NCBI GenBank assembly: GCA_002413745.1
Contig: DHXP01000035.1
Span: 1 to 64,000, forward strand
Length of the DNA: 64,000 nt
Direction: 5' to 3'
Source: Flavobacterium sp. UBA5153
GTDB lineage: Bacteria; Bacteroidota; Bacteroidia; Flavobacteriales; Flavobacteriaceae
How positions within the stretch are numbered: position 1 is the first letter of the stretch; every line of letters begins with the position of its first letter. A model generated the notes under the pieces. It was not told the DNA's origin and did not search any database. It saw only the letters and a list, made by a program, of their open reading frames with translations. The position numbers were made by a program, and so were the translations under genes. Positions 52,818 through 61,311 of the stretch are shown piece after piece.

Positions 52818-54188
52818 TTATCCCAATAAATCCAATACCACAGAAGGAAACAATCCTAAAACGATATTCAAAAGAATCGCGACAACAGCCACGGCATAAA
52901 ATACAAAAGGAGTTTTTGCGGCTTCTTCATTGGGCTCTTTGCCATACATAGCCAAGACTAATTTGAAATAATAACCCACACTTATAATCGAGTTGATAAC
53001 CGCTGCGATTACGACCACCAAATAACCCGCTTGAATAGTTTGATTGAACAAAACCATTTTTGCAAAAAATCCGGCAAAAATTGGTATGCCAGCCATTGAA
53101 AGTAAAGCTCCCGTAAGAACGGCTGCCAATAATGGATTGGTTTTTCCTAATCCGTTGAAGTTAGTAATATCTTCATTATCCTTGTTTTTGCAAACGTATA
53201 AAATCACGGCGAAAGCAGCAATTCCTGCCAATGAATAAGCCGAAGCATAATACAATAAACTTCCAGCTGAAGTGCTAATACTCAACAAAGCCATCAACAT
53301 AAAACCTGCATGTGAAATTCCAGAGAAAGCCAACATACGTTTCACATTGTTTTGTTTCAACGCCATTATATTTCCTACGGTCATTGAAGCAATCGAGATT
53401 ACGATGATGATATTGATAAATGCATCCGAAAGATCAGCATTCATTGCAGTAAGCAATTTGTATAAAGTTGCCATTGCAACCACTTTTACCAAAGTACTCA
53501 TTGTTGCGGTTGTCAAAGCTGGAGAACCTTCGTAAACATCAGGTGCCCAAAAATGGAAAGGTACTGCGGCAATTTTGAAAAGCATTCCGATAGTTACCAA
53601 TGAAATTCCAATTGGAAACCAAGAAGGCAATTCGGCAGAACGTGACCATTCTGTAATTTCGGCAATGTCAAAAGTGCCCATTGCGCCATAAATCAAACAA
53701 ATTCCGAACAAAATAATTCCCGAAGCAAAGGAACCCATCAAGAAATATTTCATTCCTGCTTCGTTACTTTTTATATTCGTTCTACTACTTGCGGCAAGAA
53801 TGTAAAGGGAAATGGACAAAATTTCGATTCCCAAAAAGAACATTGCCAAGTTTCCAAAAGACACCATTGCAACCGCACCAGCCAACATAAATATTTTTAT
53901 GGCAATAAAATCGGAAATTTTAGTTTGGTGATCTTCGTAAAAATCGTGACTCAAAGCGACCAAGAAAATAGTAAGAACAATAAACAATGCTGAAAATGAG
54001 GAAGAAAATTTGCTCACCACAATCATATTATTGTAATAACTTCCCGGAGAATTAAATTCCGAAAAGGTTAATCCAAGTACTGTCAATAATCCAATAATCG
54101 TTATGGGAACAATGGCTTTTCTAAAATTTAAAATTTCAAATAAAAGGCATAAAACACCTAATCCTGTTATAGCTATTAATGTATTCAT
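52818..54188 (-). CDS. nuoN: NADH-quinone oxidoreductase subunit N
   Basis: 456 residues, 13-14 membrane helices, antiporter-like proton-pumping subunit of Complex I. The Mrp-type core block FHFWAPDVYEGSPALTTAT is near residue 215, and KRMLAFSGISHAGFML follows. Slightly shorter than E. coli NuoN (485). It is the last nuo gene and is separated from nuoM by a 533-bp segment that holds the four-helix-bundle gene and 19-bp direct repeats. Confidence 0.97.
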   Translation of the reverse strand: MNTLIAITGLGVLCLLFEILNFRKAIVPITIIGLLTVLGLTFSEFNSPGSYYNNMIVVSKFSSSFSALFIVLTIFLVALSHDFYEDHQTKISDFIAIKIFMLAGAVAMVSFGNLAMFFLGIEILSISLYILAASSRTNIKSNEAGMKYFLMGSFASGIILFGICLIYGAMGTFDIAEITEWSRSAELPSWFPIGISLVTIGMLFKIAAVPFHFWAPDVYEGSPALTTATMSTLVKVVAMATLYKLLTAMNADLSDAFINIIIVISIASMTVGNIMALKQNNVKRMLAFSGISHAGFMLMALLSISTSAGSLLYYASAYSLAGIAAFAVILYVCKNKDNEDITNFNGLGKTNPLLAAVLTGALLSMAGIPIFAGFFAKMVLFNQTIQAGYLVVVIAAVINSIISVGYYFKLVLAMYGKEPNEEAAKTPFVFYAVAVVAILLNIVLGLFPSVVLDLLG

Positions 54189-54248
54189 TTTTTGATTTTT
54201 TGATTTAGGATTTACGAATTAGGATTTGTGAAACTGGATTATAATCTA

Positions 54249-54267
54249 CAAAAATCCTAATTCTCAA
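54249..54267. repeat. Direct repeat flanking the four-helix-bundle gene, copy 1
   Basis: CAAAAATCCTAATTCTCAA, identical to 54685-54703. Confidence 0.9.
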
Positions 54268-54277
54268 TTCCCAAACC

Positions 54278-54652
54278 CTAATTTTTTATATTATTTTTCT
54301 CTTTTATTGTTTTTATTCCTGATGAAAATATGGCTACTAATTCATCTGCTTCTTTTATTAATTTTTCAAGCTCAACTCTATTACATTCTATTTCTAACCC
54401 TTTTATAAATTCTAGCCAAAATAAACTTTCATCGGCTTCTTCATCTACAACTTTTAATTTATTCAAAAAATCAGCACTCGATTTACCTCTGCAAACTGCT
54501 CTGTAATTTGCAGCAACCGAAGATGAAGATTTAAAAAGTTGATAGCAAACTACATCAACCGCTTTGTTCTTATCTAATGACATTAAAAATTTAAAAACAT
54601 TTAATGCAAATTGTTTGGTGCGGTTTTTAAGTTCCTCTTTAGTCATATTCAA
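54278..54652 (-). CDS. Four-helix-bundle protein (23S rRNA intervening-sequence protein family)
   Basis: 124 residues, all-helical. Matches the S23/IVP four-helix-bundle family: TKQFALNVFKFLMSLDKNKAVDVVCYQLFKSSSSVAANYRA split by helices, RGKSSADFLNKLKVVDEEADESLFWLEF, EADELVAIFSSGIKTIK. The family was first seen encoded by insertions in 23S rRNA genes; its function is unknown. It interrupts the nuo operon between nuoM and nuoN and is flanked by a 19-bp direct repeat, which suggests insertion as a unit. Confidence 0.9.
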   Translation of the reverse strand: MNMTKEELKNRTKQFALNVFKFLMSLDKNKAVDVVCYQLFKSSSSVAANYRAVCRGKSSADFLNKLKVVDEEADESLFWLEFIKGLEIECNRVELEKLIKEADELVAIFSSGIKTIKEKNNIKN

Positions 54653-54684
54653 AAATTTATAAATATTGTTCTTTACTCATCAAA

Positions 54685-54703
54685 CAAAAATCCTAATTCT
54701 CAA
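54685..54703. repeat. Direct repeat flanking the four-helix-bundle gene, copy 2
   Basis: Identical to 54249-54267 (19 of 19). Confidence 0.9.
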
Positions 54704-54721
54704 ATCCTTAATCCTAATTCT

Positions 54722-56164
54722 TTAATTAAATCTATTTACTTGAGTTAAAATATTTTCGAGACTTGGAGTAATCAAATCCATAATTGGTTTTGGATACAAC
54801 CCAAAGAAGAATAAAACGGCAATGATAAGAACCAAAGACAATCCTTCGTTGAAAGTCACGTCTTTGAAAATTTTCACATTGGTTTCACCCAACATCACGT
54901 GTTGAAACATTTTCAACATATAGTAAGCTCCCAAGATTATGGTTGTTCCGCCAAGGATGGCAAACCAAATGTTTACTTGAGAAAGGCTGAATAAAACGGT
55001 AAATTCCCCCACAAAGTTGAATGTTGACGGCAAAGCCACAGAAGCCAAAACCAATAACATAAACATTGAAGTTAATTTTGGTGATTGAGAACGAATGCCT
55101 CCCATTTCTGAAATGGTTCTTGTTTCATATCTTCTGAAAATGATTTCGGCAACAAGAAACAAACCAACAACAACAAATCCGTGTGCTATCATTTGCAAAA
55201 CGGCGCCTCGGAATCCGTCAAGTGTTAATGTATATGAACCTGCAGCAATCAACCCGACGTGTGCCAAGGAAGAATAAGCCAATAATTTTTTCAAATCTTT
55301 TTGTCTTAATGCCACGATGGAACCATAGATTACTCCGGCAATTCCGAGCCCAATAAAAACAAACATATATTCTTTTGCGGCAAGTGGCGCAATAGGCAAT
55401 TGCCAACGAATAACGCTGTACAATCCCATTTTTAGCATAATTCCCGAAAGCAACATCGTTCCAACGGTTGGTGCTTTTTGGTACACTTTTGCCTGCCAAG
55501 TATGAAAAGGAATTAATGGAATTTTGATGGCGTAAGCCAGGAAGAAAGCCAAGAATATCCAAAATTGTTCTGTTGAACTTAAATTAGTTTTAACTAAATC
55601 GCTAATTAAAAAGCTTCCTGCTTTTTGATACAAATAAATAAAAGCAACCAGCATAAATAAAGAACCGGCAAGAGTGTAAATGAAAAATTTCACCACTGCT
55701 TTTTTGCGTTCTTCGGCATCACCATTACCCCAAATCAATGCGATGAAGTAAATAGGAATCAATGACAACTCCCAGAAAATGTAGTATAAAAGTCCATCAG
55801 AAGCCAGGAAAGTTCCCGCCATCGCAAAGGTCATAAACAAGATTAGTGCGTAAAAAGCTTTCGAGTTTTTATACGTGTTTCCAAAAGAAGAATAGATGAT
55901 AATTGGAGTCAAAGCAGTTGTCAGCAAAAGCATCGCTAATGAAAGGCCGTCTGCGTGTAAAGCAAAATAGATTCTTGGTTTAGAAATCCAAGGTTTTATA
56001 AAGTCAATTTCGTTTCCTAAATTGTATTGGCTTAGCAAACAAATTGAACTGGCAAATGCAGTCAATCCAAAAAGCAATGCCACTTTTGGAGCCCATTTAT
56101 CGCCCGAAAAATAAGTAGCCAATGCGCCAACCAGAAGTATAATTAATATAGTAGTTACATCCAT
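54722..56164 (-). CDS. nuoM: NADH-quinone oxidoreductase subunit M
   Basis: 480 residues, about 14 membrane helices; the second antiporter-like proton pump of Complex I. Core block PFHTWQAKVYQKAPTVGTML near residue 220, LKKLLAYSSLAHVG near 290, and the conserved Glu in ILFWELSL-type helix seen as YYIFWELSLIP near 130. It starts 3 bp after nuoL ends. Normal length for Bacteroidota. Confidence 0.97.
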   Translation of the reverse strand: MDVTTILIILLVGALATYFSGDKWAPKVALLFGLTAFASSICLLSQYNLGNEIDFIKPWISKPRIYFALHADGLSLAMLLLTTALTPIIIYSSFGNTYKNSKAFYALILFMTFAMAGTFLASDGLLYYIFWELSLIPIYFIALIWGNGDAEERKKAVVKFFIYTLAGSLFMLVAFIYLYQKAGSFLISDLVKTNLSSTEQFWIFLAFFLAYAIKIPLIPFHTWQAKVYQKAPTVGTMLLSGIMLKMGLYSVIRWQLPIAPLAAKEYMFVFIGLGIAGVIYGSIVALRQKDLKKLLAYSSLAHVGLIAAGSYTLTLDGFRGAVLQMIAHGFVVVGLFLVAEIIFRRYETRTISEMGGIRSQSPKLTSMFMLLVLASVALPSTFNFVGEFTVLFSLSQVNIWFAILGGTTIILGAYYMLKMFQHVMLGETNVKIFKDVTFNEGLSLVLIIAVLFFFGLYPKPIMDLITPSLENILTQVNRFN

Positions 56165-56167
56165 TAT

Positions 56168-58057
56168 TTAAAAATTATTTTGATAGTAGAAATAGGTTAA
56201 TATGGCGCAAACTCCTATAACAAAAGCGAAAAGATAGAGACCAATACTTCCGTTGTGTAATTTTTTTCCTTGGAAAGCCAATTCGTTGGTCACTTTTCCT
56301 AATCCAAAAACCATTGCCGATAAAGTCGTTTCAACAGAATCCCTAAAGAAACTGGACAAGAAATTTACAGGTTTTACAAAAATTGCATCGTAAGCTTCGT
56401 CAACATAATATTTGTTGTATAAAACTTTGGTTAAACCAGTGATTTCTGAATCTTCGCTCGGAATTAAACTGTTTTTGATATATTTCATACGAGCATATAC
56501 TATTCCAGCTATAGCACCAATCGTGGCTATTGCCATCAAGGTATATTCGGTAGTTCCCAATGAATGTTCTTCGTGAGCAACTTTTGAAAATAGTGGCGAT
56601 AAATAGTCGTTTAACCAGCTATTTCCTGGTAAACTGATAATTCCACCAAAGAAAGATAAAATCGCCAAAATGATTAAAGGGAAAGTAATTAAACTTGGAC
56701 TTTCGTGTAAATGGTGCTCTTGTGCTGACGTTCCTCTAAAGGTTTTGAAAAATGTCAAGTACATTAATCTAAACATATAAAAAGCCGTCATTATTGATGC
56801 TACCGAACCAATTACCCATAATGTCGGGTTTTGGTGAAAAGCAGTCATCAAAATTTCGTCTTTTGACCAAAATCCTGCCAACGGGAAAATTCCAGAAATG
56901 GCCAATGAGGCAATCAGCATCGTTATAAAAGTGATGGGCATTGCTTTTTTCAAGCCGCCCATTTTTCGCATGTCTTGTTCGCCATTCAAACCGTGAATTA
57001 CAGATCCTGAACCCAAGAACAAACAAGCTTTGAAGAAAGCGTGCGTGATTACGTGAAAAACGGCTACTTGATAAGCTCCCAAACCTAAAGCTAGGAACAT
57101 TAATCCCAATTGGGAAACCGTAGAATAAGCCAATACTTTTTTGATGTCTGTTTGTGTCAATGCGATTGTTGCGGCAACTAAAGAAGTTACAGCTCCAATA
57201 ACGGCAATGATATTCTGGACACTTGGAGCGATATCAAACAAGAAATTCAATCGTGTAATCATAAAAATTCCTGCTGTAACCATCGTCGCTGCGTGGATTA
57301 ATGCCGAAACTGGCGTTGGTCCAGCCATCGCATCAGGCAACCAAGTATACAAAGGAATTTGTGCCGATTTTCCAGATGCTCCAATGAACAAGGCTAAAGC
57401 AGCGGCAGCAACCCAAAAATCATTGGTGTCACTTGCAGAAGCAATTATAGTTTTTAAACTTGTAAAATCTAATGTATTGAACATTGAACCAATAATGAAG
57501 ATTCCGATAAGAAAACCTAAATCACCAATTCTGTTCATAATGAAGGCTTTTTTGGCGGCATCATTAAAATCTTGGTTTTTGTACCAAAACCCAATCAATA
57601 AATAGGAGCAAAGTCCAACACCTTCCCAACCAATGAACATTACCAGTAAATTGCTTCCGATTACCAAGGTAATCATAAAGAATATGAACAGATTCAAATA
57701 AGCAAAAAAGGAATGCATTTTCTCGTCATCGTGCATATAACTGATGGAGTACAAATGTATCAACGCTCCAATTCCCGTTACAAACAACAACCAAATCAGT
57801 GATAATTGGTCTAAAAGAAAGCCGAAACTGATTTTGAATTTTTGTATCGAAATCCATTCGAACAAATTGATTTCAATGGCTTGTTTTGTTTGGTTTATTT
57901 GCAGGAAAAAATAAATTGTAACCGCAAACGAAACCACCACGGAAAGTGTTCCCACAATTCCCACAATGCTTTTACCCGCTTTTTTGCCCAGGAAAACATT
58001 AAACAAAAATCCTAAAAAAGGAGAAAGTAATAAGACTAAAATTAAATTTGTATCCAT
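56168..58057 (-). CDS. nuoL: NADH-quinone oxidoreductase subunit L
   Basis: 629 residues, about 16 membrane helices with the long lateral helix toward the C-terminus. Motifs: GWEGVGLCSYLLIGFW near 145 (Glu of the proton channel), PLYTWLPDAMAGPTPVSALI near 235, and KKVLAYSTVSQLGLMF near 310. It is the distal proton-pumping module of Complex I. It lies 6 bp downstream of nuoK. Confidence 0.98.
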   Translation of the reverse strand: MDTNLILVLLLSPFLGFLFNVFLGKKAGKSIVGIVGTLSVVVSFAVTIYFFLQINQTKQAIEINLFEWISIQKFKISFGFLLDQLSLIWLLFVTGIGALIHLYSISYMHDDEKMHSFFAYLNLFIFFMITLVIGSNLLVMFIGWEGVGLCSYLLIGFWYKNQDFNDAAKKAFIMNRIGDLGFLIGIFIIGSMFNTLDFTSLKTIIASASDTNDFWVAAAALALFIGASGKSAQIPLYTWLPDAMAGPTPVSALIHAATMVTAGIFMITRLNFLFDIAPSVQNIIAVIGAVTSLVAATIALTQTDIKKVLAYSTVSQLGLMFLALGLGAYQVAVFHVITHAFFKACLFLGSGSVIHGLNGEQDMRKMGGLKKAMPITFITMLIASLAISGIFPLAGFWSKDEILMTAFHQNPTLWVIGSVASIMTAFYMFRLMYLTFFKTFRGTSAQEHHLHESPSLITFPLIILAILSFFGGIISLPGNSWLNDYLSPLFSKVAHEEHSLGTTEYTLMAIATIGAIAGIVYARMKYIKNSLIPSEDSEITGLTKVLYNKYYVDEAYDAIFVKPVNFLSSFFRDSVETTLSAMVFGLGKVTNELAFQGKKLHNGSIGLYLFAFVIGVCAILTYFYYQNNF

Positions 58058-58063
58058 TGAAAA

Positions 58064-58384
58064 TTATCCTTTTAAATTTTTTAAATTCCCTACGTCAATC
58101 GTACCCAAATTCCTGAATACTGAAACCAAAATTGCCAATCCAACGGCAACTTCTGCCGCAGCAACAGCCATGGAGAAAAACACAAAAACTTGCCCTTGCG
58201 CATCTTGATGATAAGTCGAAAACGCGACAAACAAAAGATTGACGGCATTCAACATTATTTCGATTGACATAAATACGATGATGGCATTTCGTCTGTACAG
58301 CACTCCGAAAACCCCAATACAAAAAAGTATTACGCTCAGGAATATATAGTTTTCGATACCAATTTGATTTAAAATATTATCCAT
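58064..58384 (-). CDS. nuoK: NADH-quinone oxidoreductase subunit K
   Basis: 106 residues, three membrane helices. The two conserved membrane Glu residues of the E-channel are in [13 protein letters not shown] (near 40) and [12 protein letters not shown] (near 76). Normal length (E. coli 100). It is 1 bp from nuoJ. Confidence 0.97.
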   Translation of the reverse strand: MDNILNQIGIENYIFLSVILFCIGVFGVLYRRNAIIVFMSIEIMLNAVNLLFVAFSTYHQDAQGQVFVFFSMAVAAAEVAVGLAILVSVFRNLGTIDVGNLKNLKG

Positions 58385-58385
58385 G

Positions 58386-58898
58386 TTAATTCTTGGTTTT
58401 TTCTTTTTTAGACAATAAAACGGCTCCGATCATGGCTACCAATAGTAATATGGAGGCAAATTCAAAAGGCACCATATATTCGTTTAACAGCACTTTACCC
58501 AATACTTTTATAGATTGGTAATCCTCGCCAGTTGTTATGTATTCGCCTACAATTGGTTTAGAGTTTATGAAAATGGCTATTAAGATCAGACACATTAAAC
58601 AGAACAAAACGATAGCTCCCAATCTTGTAACTCTGGGCTTATGCACTTCGTTTTCCTTATTCAAATTCATCAACATTATGGTAAATAGGAACAAAATCAT
58701 AATGGCTCCTGAATAGACAATCACGTGAACTATTGCCAGAAACTGTGCATTTAACAACAAATAATGACCAGCAATCGAGAAAAAACAAATCACTAGATAG
58801 ATGGCGCTGTGTATTGGATTTCTGCTATATATTGTCAAAAAAGCGGTAACTATGGTTACAACTGACAAAACACAAAATAAAATTAGTATAGTTGACAT
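58386..58898 (-). CDS. nuoJ: NADH-quinone oxidoreductase subunit J
   Basis: 170 residues, five membrane helices. ARN-like opening [24 protein letters not shown] and [20 protein letters not shown], which contains the flexible pi-bulge helix of the family. Its start overlaps the nuoI stop by one base. Confidence 0.96.
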   Translation of the reverse strand: MSTILILFCVLSVVTIVTAFLTIYSRNPIHSAIYLVICFFSIAGHYLLLNAQFLAIVHVIVYSGAIMILFLFTIMLMNLNKENEVHKPRVTRLGAIVLFCLMCLILIAIFINSKPIVGEYITTGEDYQSIKVLGKVLLNEYMVPFEFASILLLVAMIGAVLLSKKEKTKN

Positions 58899-59443
58899 TA
58901 GTTGGCGTTTTTTGGTTGAGTGTTTTTCATTGCGATATCTAAAGGCATAACCAATTTATCTTTACCATAAATAAAATCTTCCCTATGGTAACTTGCAGGA
59001 ACTAATTCCTTGGAAATGGTCAAATAAATGGCGTCTTTCGGGCAAGCTTCCTCACATAATCCACAGAAGATGCAACGTAACATATTGATTTCATAAATCT
59101 CCGCATATTTTTCTTCACGGTACAAATGTTTCTCGTCGGCTTTGCGTTCTGCCGCCTTCATCGTGATGGCTTCTGCAGGGCAAGATAAAGCACACAAACC
59201 GCAAGCAGTACAGTTTTCACGACCTAATTCATCCCGTTTTAACATATGTTGACCGCGATAAACAGGGCTCATTGTACGAACCTGTTCTGGAAATTGAATC
59301 GTGGCTTTTTTTCTAAAAAAGTGTTTGATTGTAATCCATAAGCCTTTGAATATGGCTATAAGATACATTCGTTCGAGAAAAGTCATCTCCTTGTTAGAGA
59401 CTACCTTTTTTCTTCCGGAAAGTGATATTTCTTGTATTGACAT
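58898..59443 (-). CDS. nuoI: NADH-quinone oxidoreductase subunit I
   Basis: 181 residues. Peripheral-arm ferredoxin-like subunit with two 4Fe-4S clusters: CTACGLCALSCP near residue 81 and CIFCGLCEEACP near 125. Carries electrons between NuoG and NuoB. The 69-bp gap to the ORF6N gene contains three tandem copies of ATTTTAG (59450-59471), marking the edge of the interruption. Confidence 0.97.
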   Translation of the reverse strand: MSIQEISLSGRKKVVSNKEMTFLERMYLIAIFKGLWITIKHFFRKKATIQFPEQVRTMSPVYRGQHMLKRDELGRENCTACGLCALSCPAEAITMKAAERKADEKHLYREEKYAEIYEINMLRCIFCGLCEEACPKDAIYLTISKELVPASYHREDFIYGKDKLVMPLDIAMKNTQPKNAN

Positions 59444-59512
59444 TTAAATTTTAGATTTTAGATTTTAGATTCAGGAACTCCCGATTAAAAACCTGATTTT
59501 CTTATTTTGTAA

Positions 59513-60037
59513 TTATTTTTTATAACCAATTTTAATTCTTTCAACTTTATTATCTTGCTTTTCCATCATTTCATCTAAATAAGAAAAGACTAATTCAATA
59601 TTTTTATCGTGATTAATTAATTTCTTTTTTATTTCCTCGATTTCTAATTTAACACTTAAATTATTGGTTAGAAATTCTCGCATTTTAATAAAAGCTTCAA
59701 CAATTTTAATACTGAATTCAATTGCTCTGTCCGAACTTAATACATTTCCTAACATCATTGTTCCGTGTTCTGTAAAAACATAAGGCAATGTAGAAGAAAA
59801 TTTTAATTTTTTGAGGTGGTCGCAATTTGCGACCACTTGTTCTTTTTCAATTTCTGTCAACTGAAACATAAAATTAGTCGGAAACCGTTTTATATTTCTT
59901 TTGACTTGTTGGTTCAATTGTTTAGTTGTAACACTGTAAAGTGTTGCCAAATCAGAATCAACCATTACCTTTTGATCTCTAATAAGCAAGATTTTGCTCA
60001 TTATAAATTCTTCTGTAATAATTAATTCTTCGCTCAT
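59513..60037 (-). CDS. ORF6N-domain (KilA-N/phage antirepressor-like) DNA-binding protein
   Basis: 174 residues. The ORF6N domain spans about 10-115: IMSKILLIRDQKVMVDSDLATLY, KQLNQQVKRNIKRFPTNFMFQL, LPYVFTEHGTMML. A C-terminal helical region (FIKMREFLTNN, then a Lys/Glu-rich coiled coil) follows. Residues 68-75 (VVANCDHL) are encoded by a 21-bp DNA palindrome that also occurs upstream. Family members come from phages and mobile regions and probably bind DNA. It sits between nuoH and nuoI in the same orientation, so nuo transcription must cross it. Confidence 0.88.
   Translation of the reverse strand: MSEELIITEEFIMSKILLIRDQKVMVDSDLATLYSVTTKQLNQQVKRNIKRFPTNFMFQLTEIEKEQVVANCDHLKKLKFSSTLPYVFTEHGTMMLGNVLSSDRAIEFSIKIVEAFIKMREFLTNNLSVKLEIEEIKKKLINHDKNIELVFSYLDEMMEKQDNKVERIKIGYKK
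59816..59836. repeat. Palindrome inside the ORF6N gene
   Basis: GTGGTCGCA-ATT-TGCGACCAC, 9+3+9, preceded by TTGAG as in the first external copy. It differs from the external copies by a symmetric A to G / T to C change in both arms. Confidence 0.9.
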
Positions 60038-60061
60038 ATATTGTAATTCTGTTTTTATTTC

Positions 60062-60092
60062 TTGAGGTGGTCACAGATTGTGACCACCTCAA
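60062..60092. repeat. External palindrome 1 upstream of the ORF6N gene
   Basis: TTGAGGTGGTCACA-GAT-TGTGACCACCTCAA: perfect 14-bp arms with a 3-nt centre, 25 bp upstream of the ORF6N ATG. Confidence 0.9.
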
Positions 60093-60142
60093 TTCGCTCA
60101 TTTATAGAATCTTAACAGGTTTATTAGCTAAAATTTCATTAG

Positions 60143-60163
60143 GTGGTCACAAATTGTGACCAC
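60143..60163. repeat. External palindrome 2 upstream of the ORF6N gene
   Basis: GTGGTCACA-AAT-TGTGACCAC, same 9+3+9 geometry as the copy inside the gene. Confidence 0.9.
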
Positions 60164-60183
60164 ATCATTTTTTATTTTTAACT

Positions 60184-60210
60184 CTTGAGAAGCCAATTTG
60201 GCACCTCAAG
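60184..60210. repeat. Third palindrome of different sequence in the nuoH-ORF6N gap
   Basis: CTTGAG...CCAATTTGG...CTCAAG, an interrupted 27-bp palindrome next to the two GTGGTCACA palindromes; AAGGTGCCAATT at about 60240 repeats part of it. No gene in 60038-60258. Confidence 0.7.
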
Positions 60211-60258
60211 ATTTCAAATTCGTCTTATACTAACTATTTAAGGTGCCAATTCGACTCC

Positions 60259-61311
60259 TTAAAACCCTAAATAAGCCATTATTTCTACTCTCAAAAGAAC
60301 AATCCCTGTGATTATGATATTAAAAATTGAAAGCGGGATTAAAATTCTCCAACCCAAATGCATCAATTGGTCATATCTAAATCTTGGAATAGTCCAGCGA
60401 ACCCACATATAAAAGAAAATAAAGCCACACAGTTTCACAAACAAAGCAACTATTCCTATGACATTGGCAATATTCACTCCCCAATTTTCAACAGCCCAAC
60501 TCATTCCAGGATAATTATATCCTCCAAAGAATAAAACCGCTAAGATTGTTGATGAAATAAACATATTGGCATATTCAGCAAATAAGTAAAAACCCATTTT
60601 CATTGAAGAATATTCGGTATGATAACCACCAATTAATTCGGATTCACATTCCGCTAAATCAAAAGGCGTTCTGTTCGTTTCTGCAAAGGCACAAATCAAG
60701 AATATCAAAAACGATAGTGGTTGGTAAAAAACGTTCCAATTCATTCCGGATTGTTGCGCCGATATTTCTCTCAAACTCAAAGTTCCCGTCATCATTAATA
60801 AAGCAATCACGGATAATCCCATGGCGACTTCATAAGAAACCATTTGAGATGCAGCTCGAATGGCTCCAAGCAATGAGAATTTATTATTTGAAGCCCATCC
60901 TCCAATCATAATTCCGTAAACTCCAACTGAAACTACTCCGAAAATGTATAAAACGGCCACATTAATATCAGTTGCTTGCAATAAAATATCTCGACCGAAA
61001 AGGTGAAATCTGTCACCCCAAGGAATTACGGCACTGGTCATCAAAGCAGTTCCCATTGCAATTCCGGGTCCTACAAGAAATAAAAATTTATTGGGAGTAT
61101 TGGGAGAAAATTCTTCTTTAGCAAACAATTTCAATCCATCGGCAAGAGGTTGGAACAATCCAAATGGTCCTGCTCTGTTGGGTCCAATTCTATCTTGAAG
61201 AAAAGCGGCCACTTTTCTTTCCGCCCATGTAGAATACATCGCCATTACCATTGTTACGGCAAAAACCACAACGATGACAACACTTTTTTCTATAATAAAT
61301 GTACTATCCAT
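60259..61311 (-). CDS. nuoH: NADH-quinone oxidoreductase subunit H
   Basis: 350 residues, eight or more membrane helices, forming the quinone-chamber floor of Complex I. Signature WAERKVAAFLQDRIGPNRAG near residue 29 and the Glu-rich loop PFDLAECESELIGGYHTEYS near 217. Its start overlaps the nuoG stop by 8 bp. Confidence 0.97.
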   Translation of the reverse strand: MDSTFIIEKSVVIVVVFAVTMVMAMYSTWAERKVAAFLQDRIGPNRAGPFGLFQPLADGLKLFAKEEFSPNTPNKFLFLVGPGIAMGTALMTSAVIPWGDRFHLFGRDILLQATDINVAVLYIFGVVSVGVYGIMIGGWASNNKFSLLGAIRAASQMVSYEVAMGLSVIALLMMTGTLSLREISAQQSGMNWNVFYQPLSFLIFLICAFAETNRTPFDLAECESELIGGYHTEYSSMKMGFYLFAEYANMFISSTILAVLFFGGYNYPGMSWAVENWGVNIANVIGIVALFVKLCGFIFFYMWVRWTIPRFRYDQLMHLGWRILIPLSIFNIIITGIVLLRVEIMAYLGF

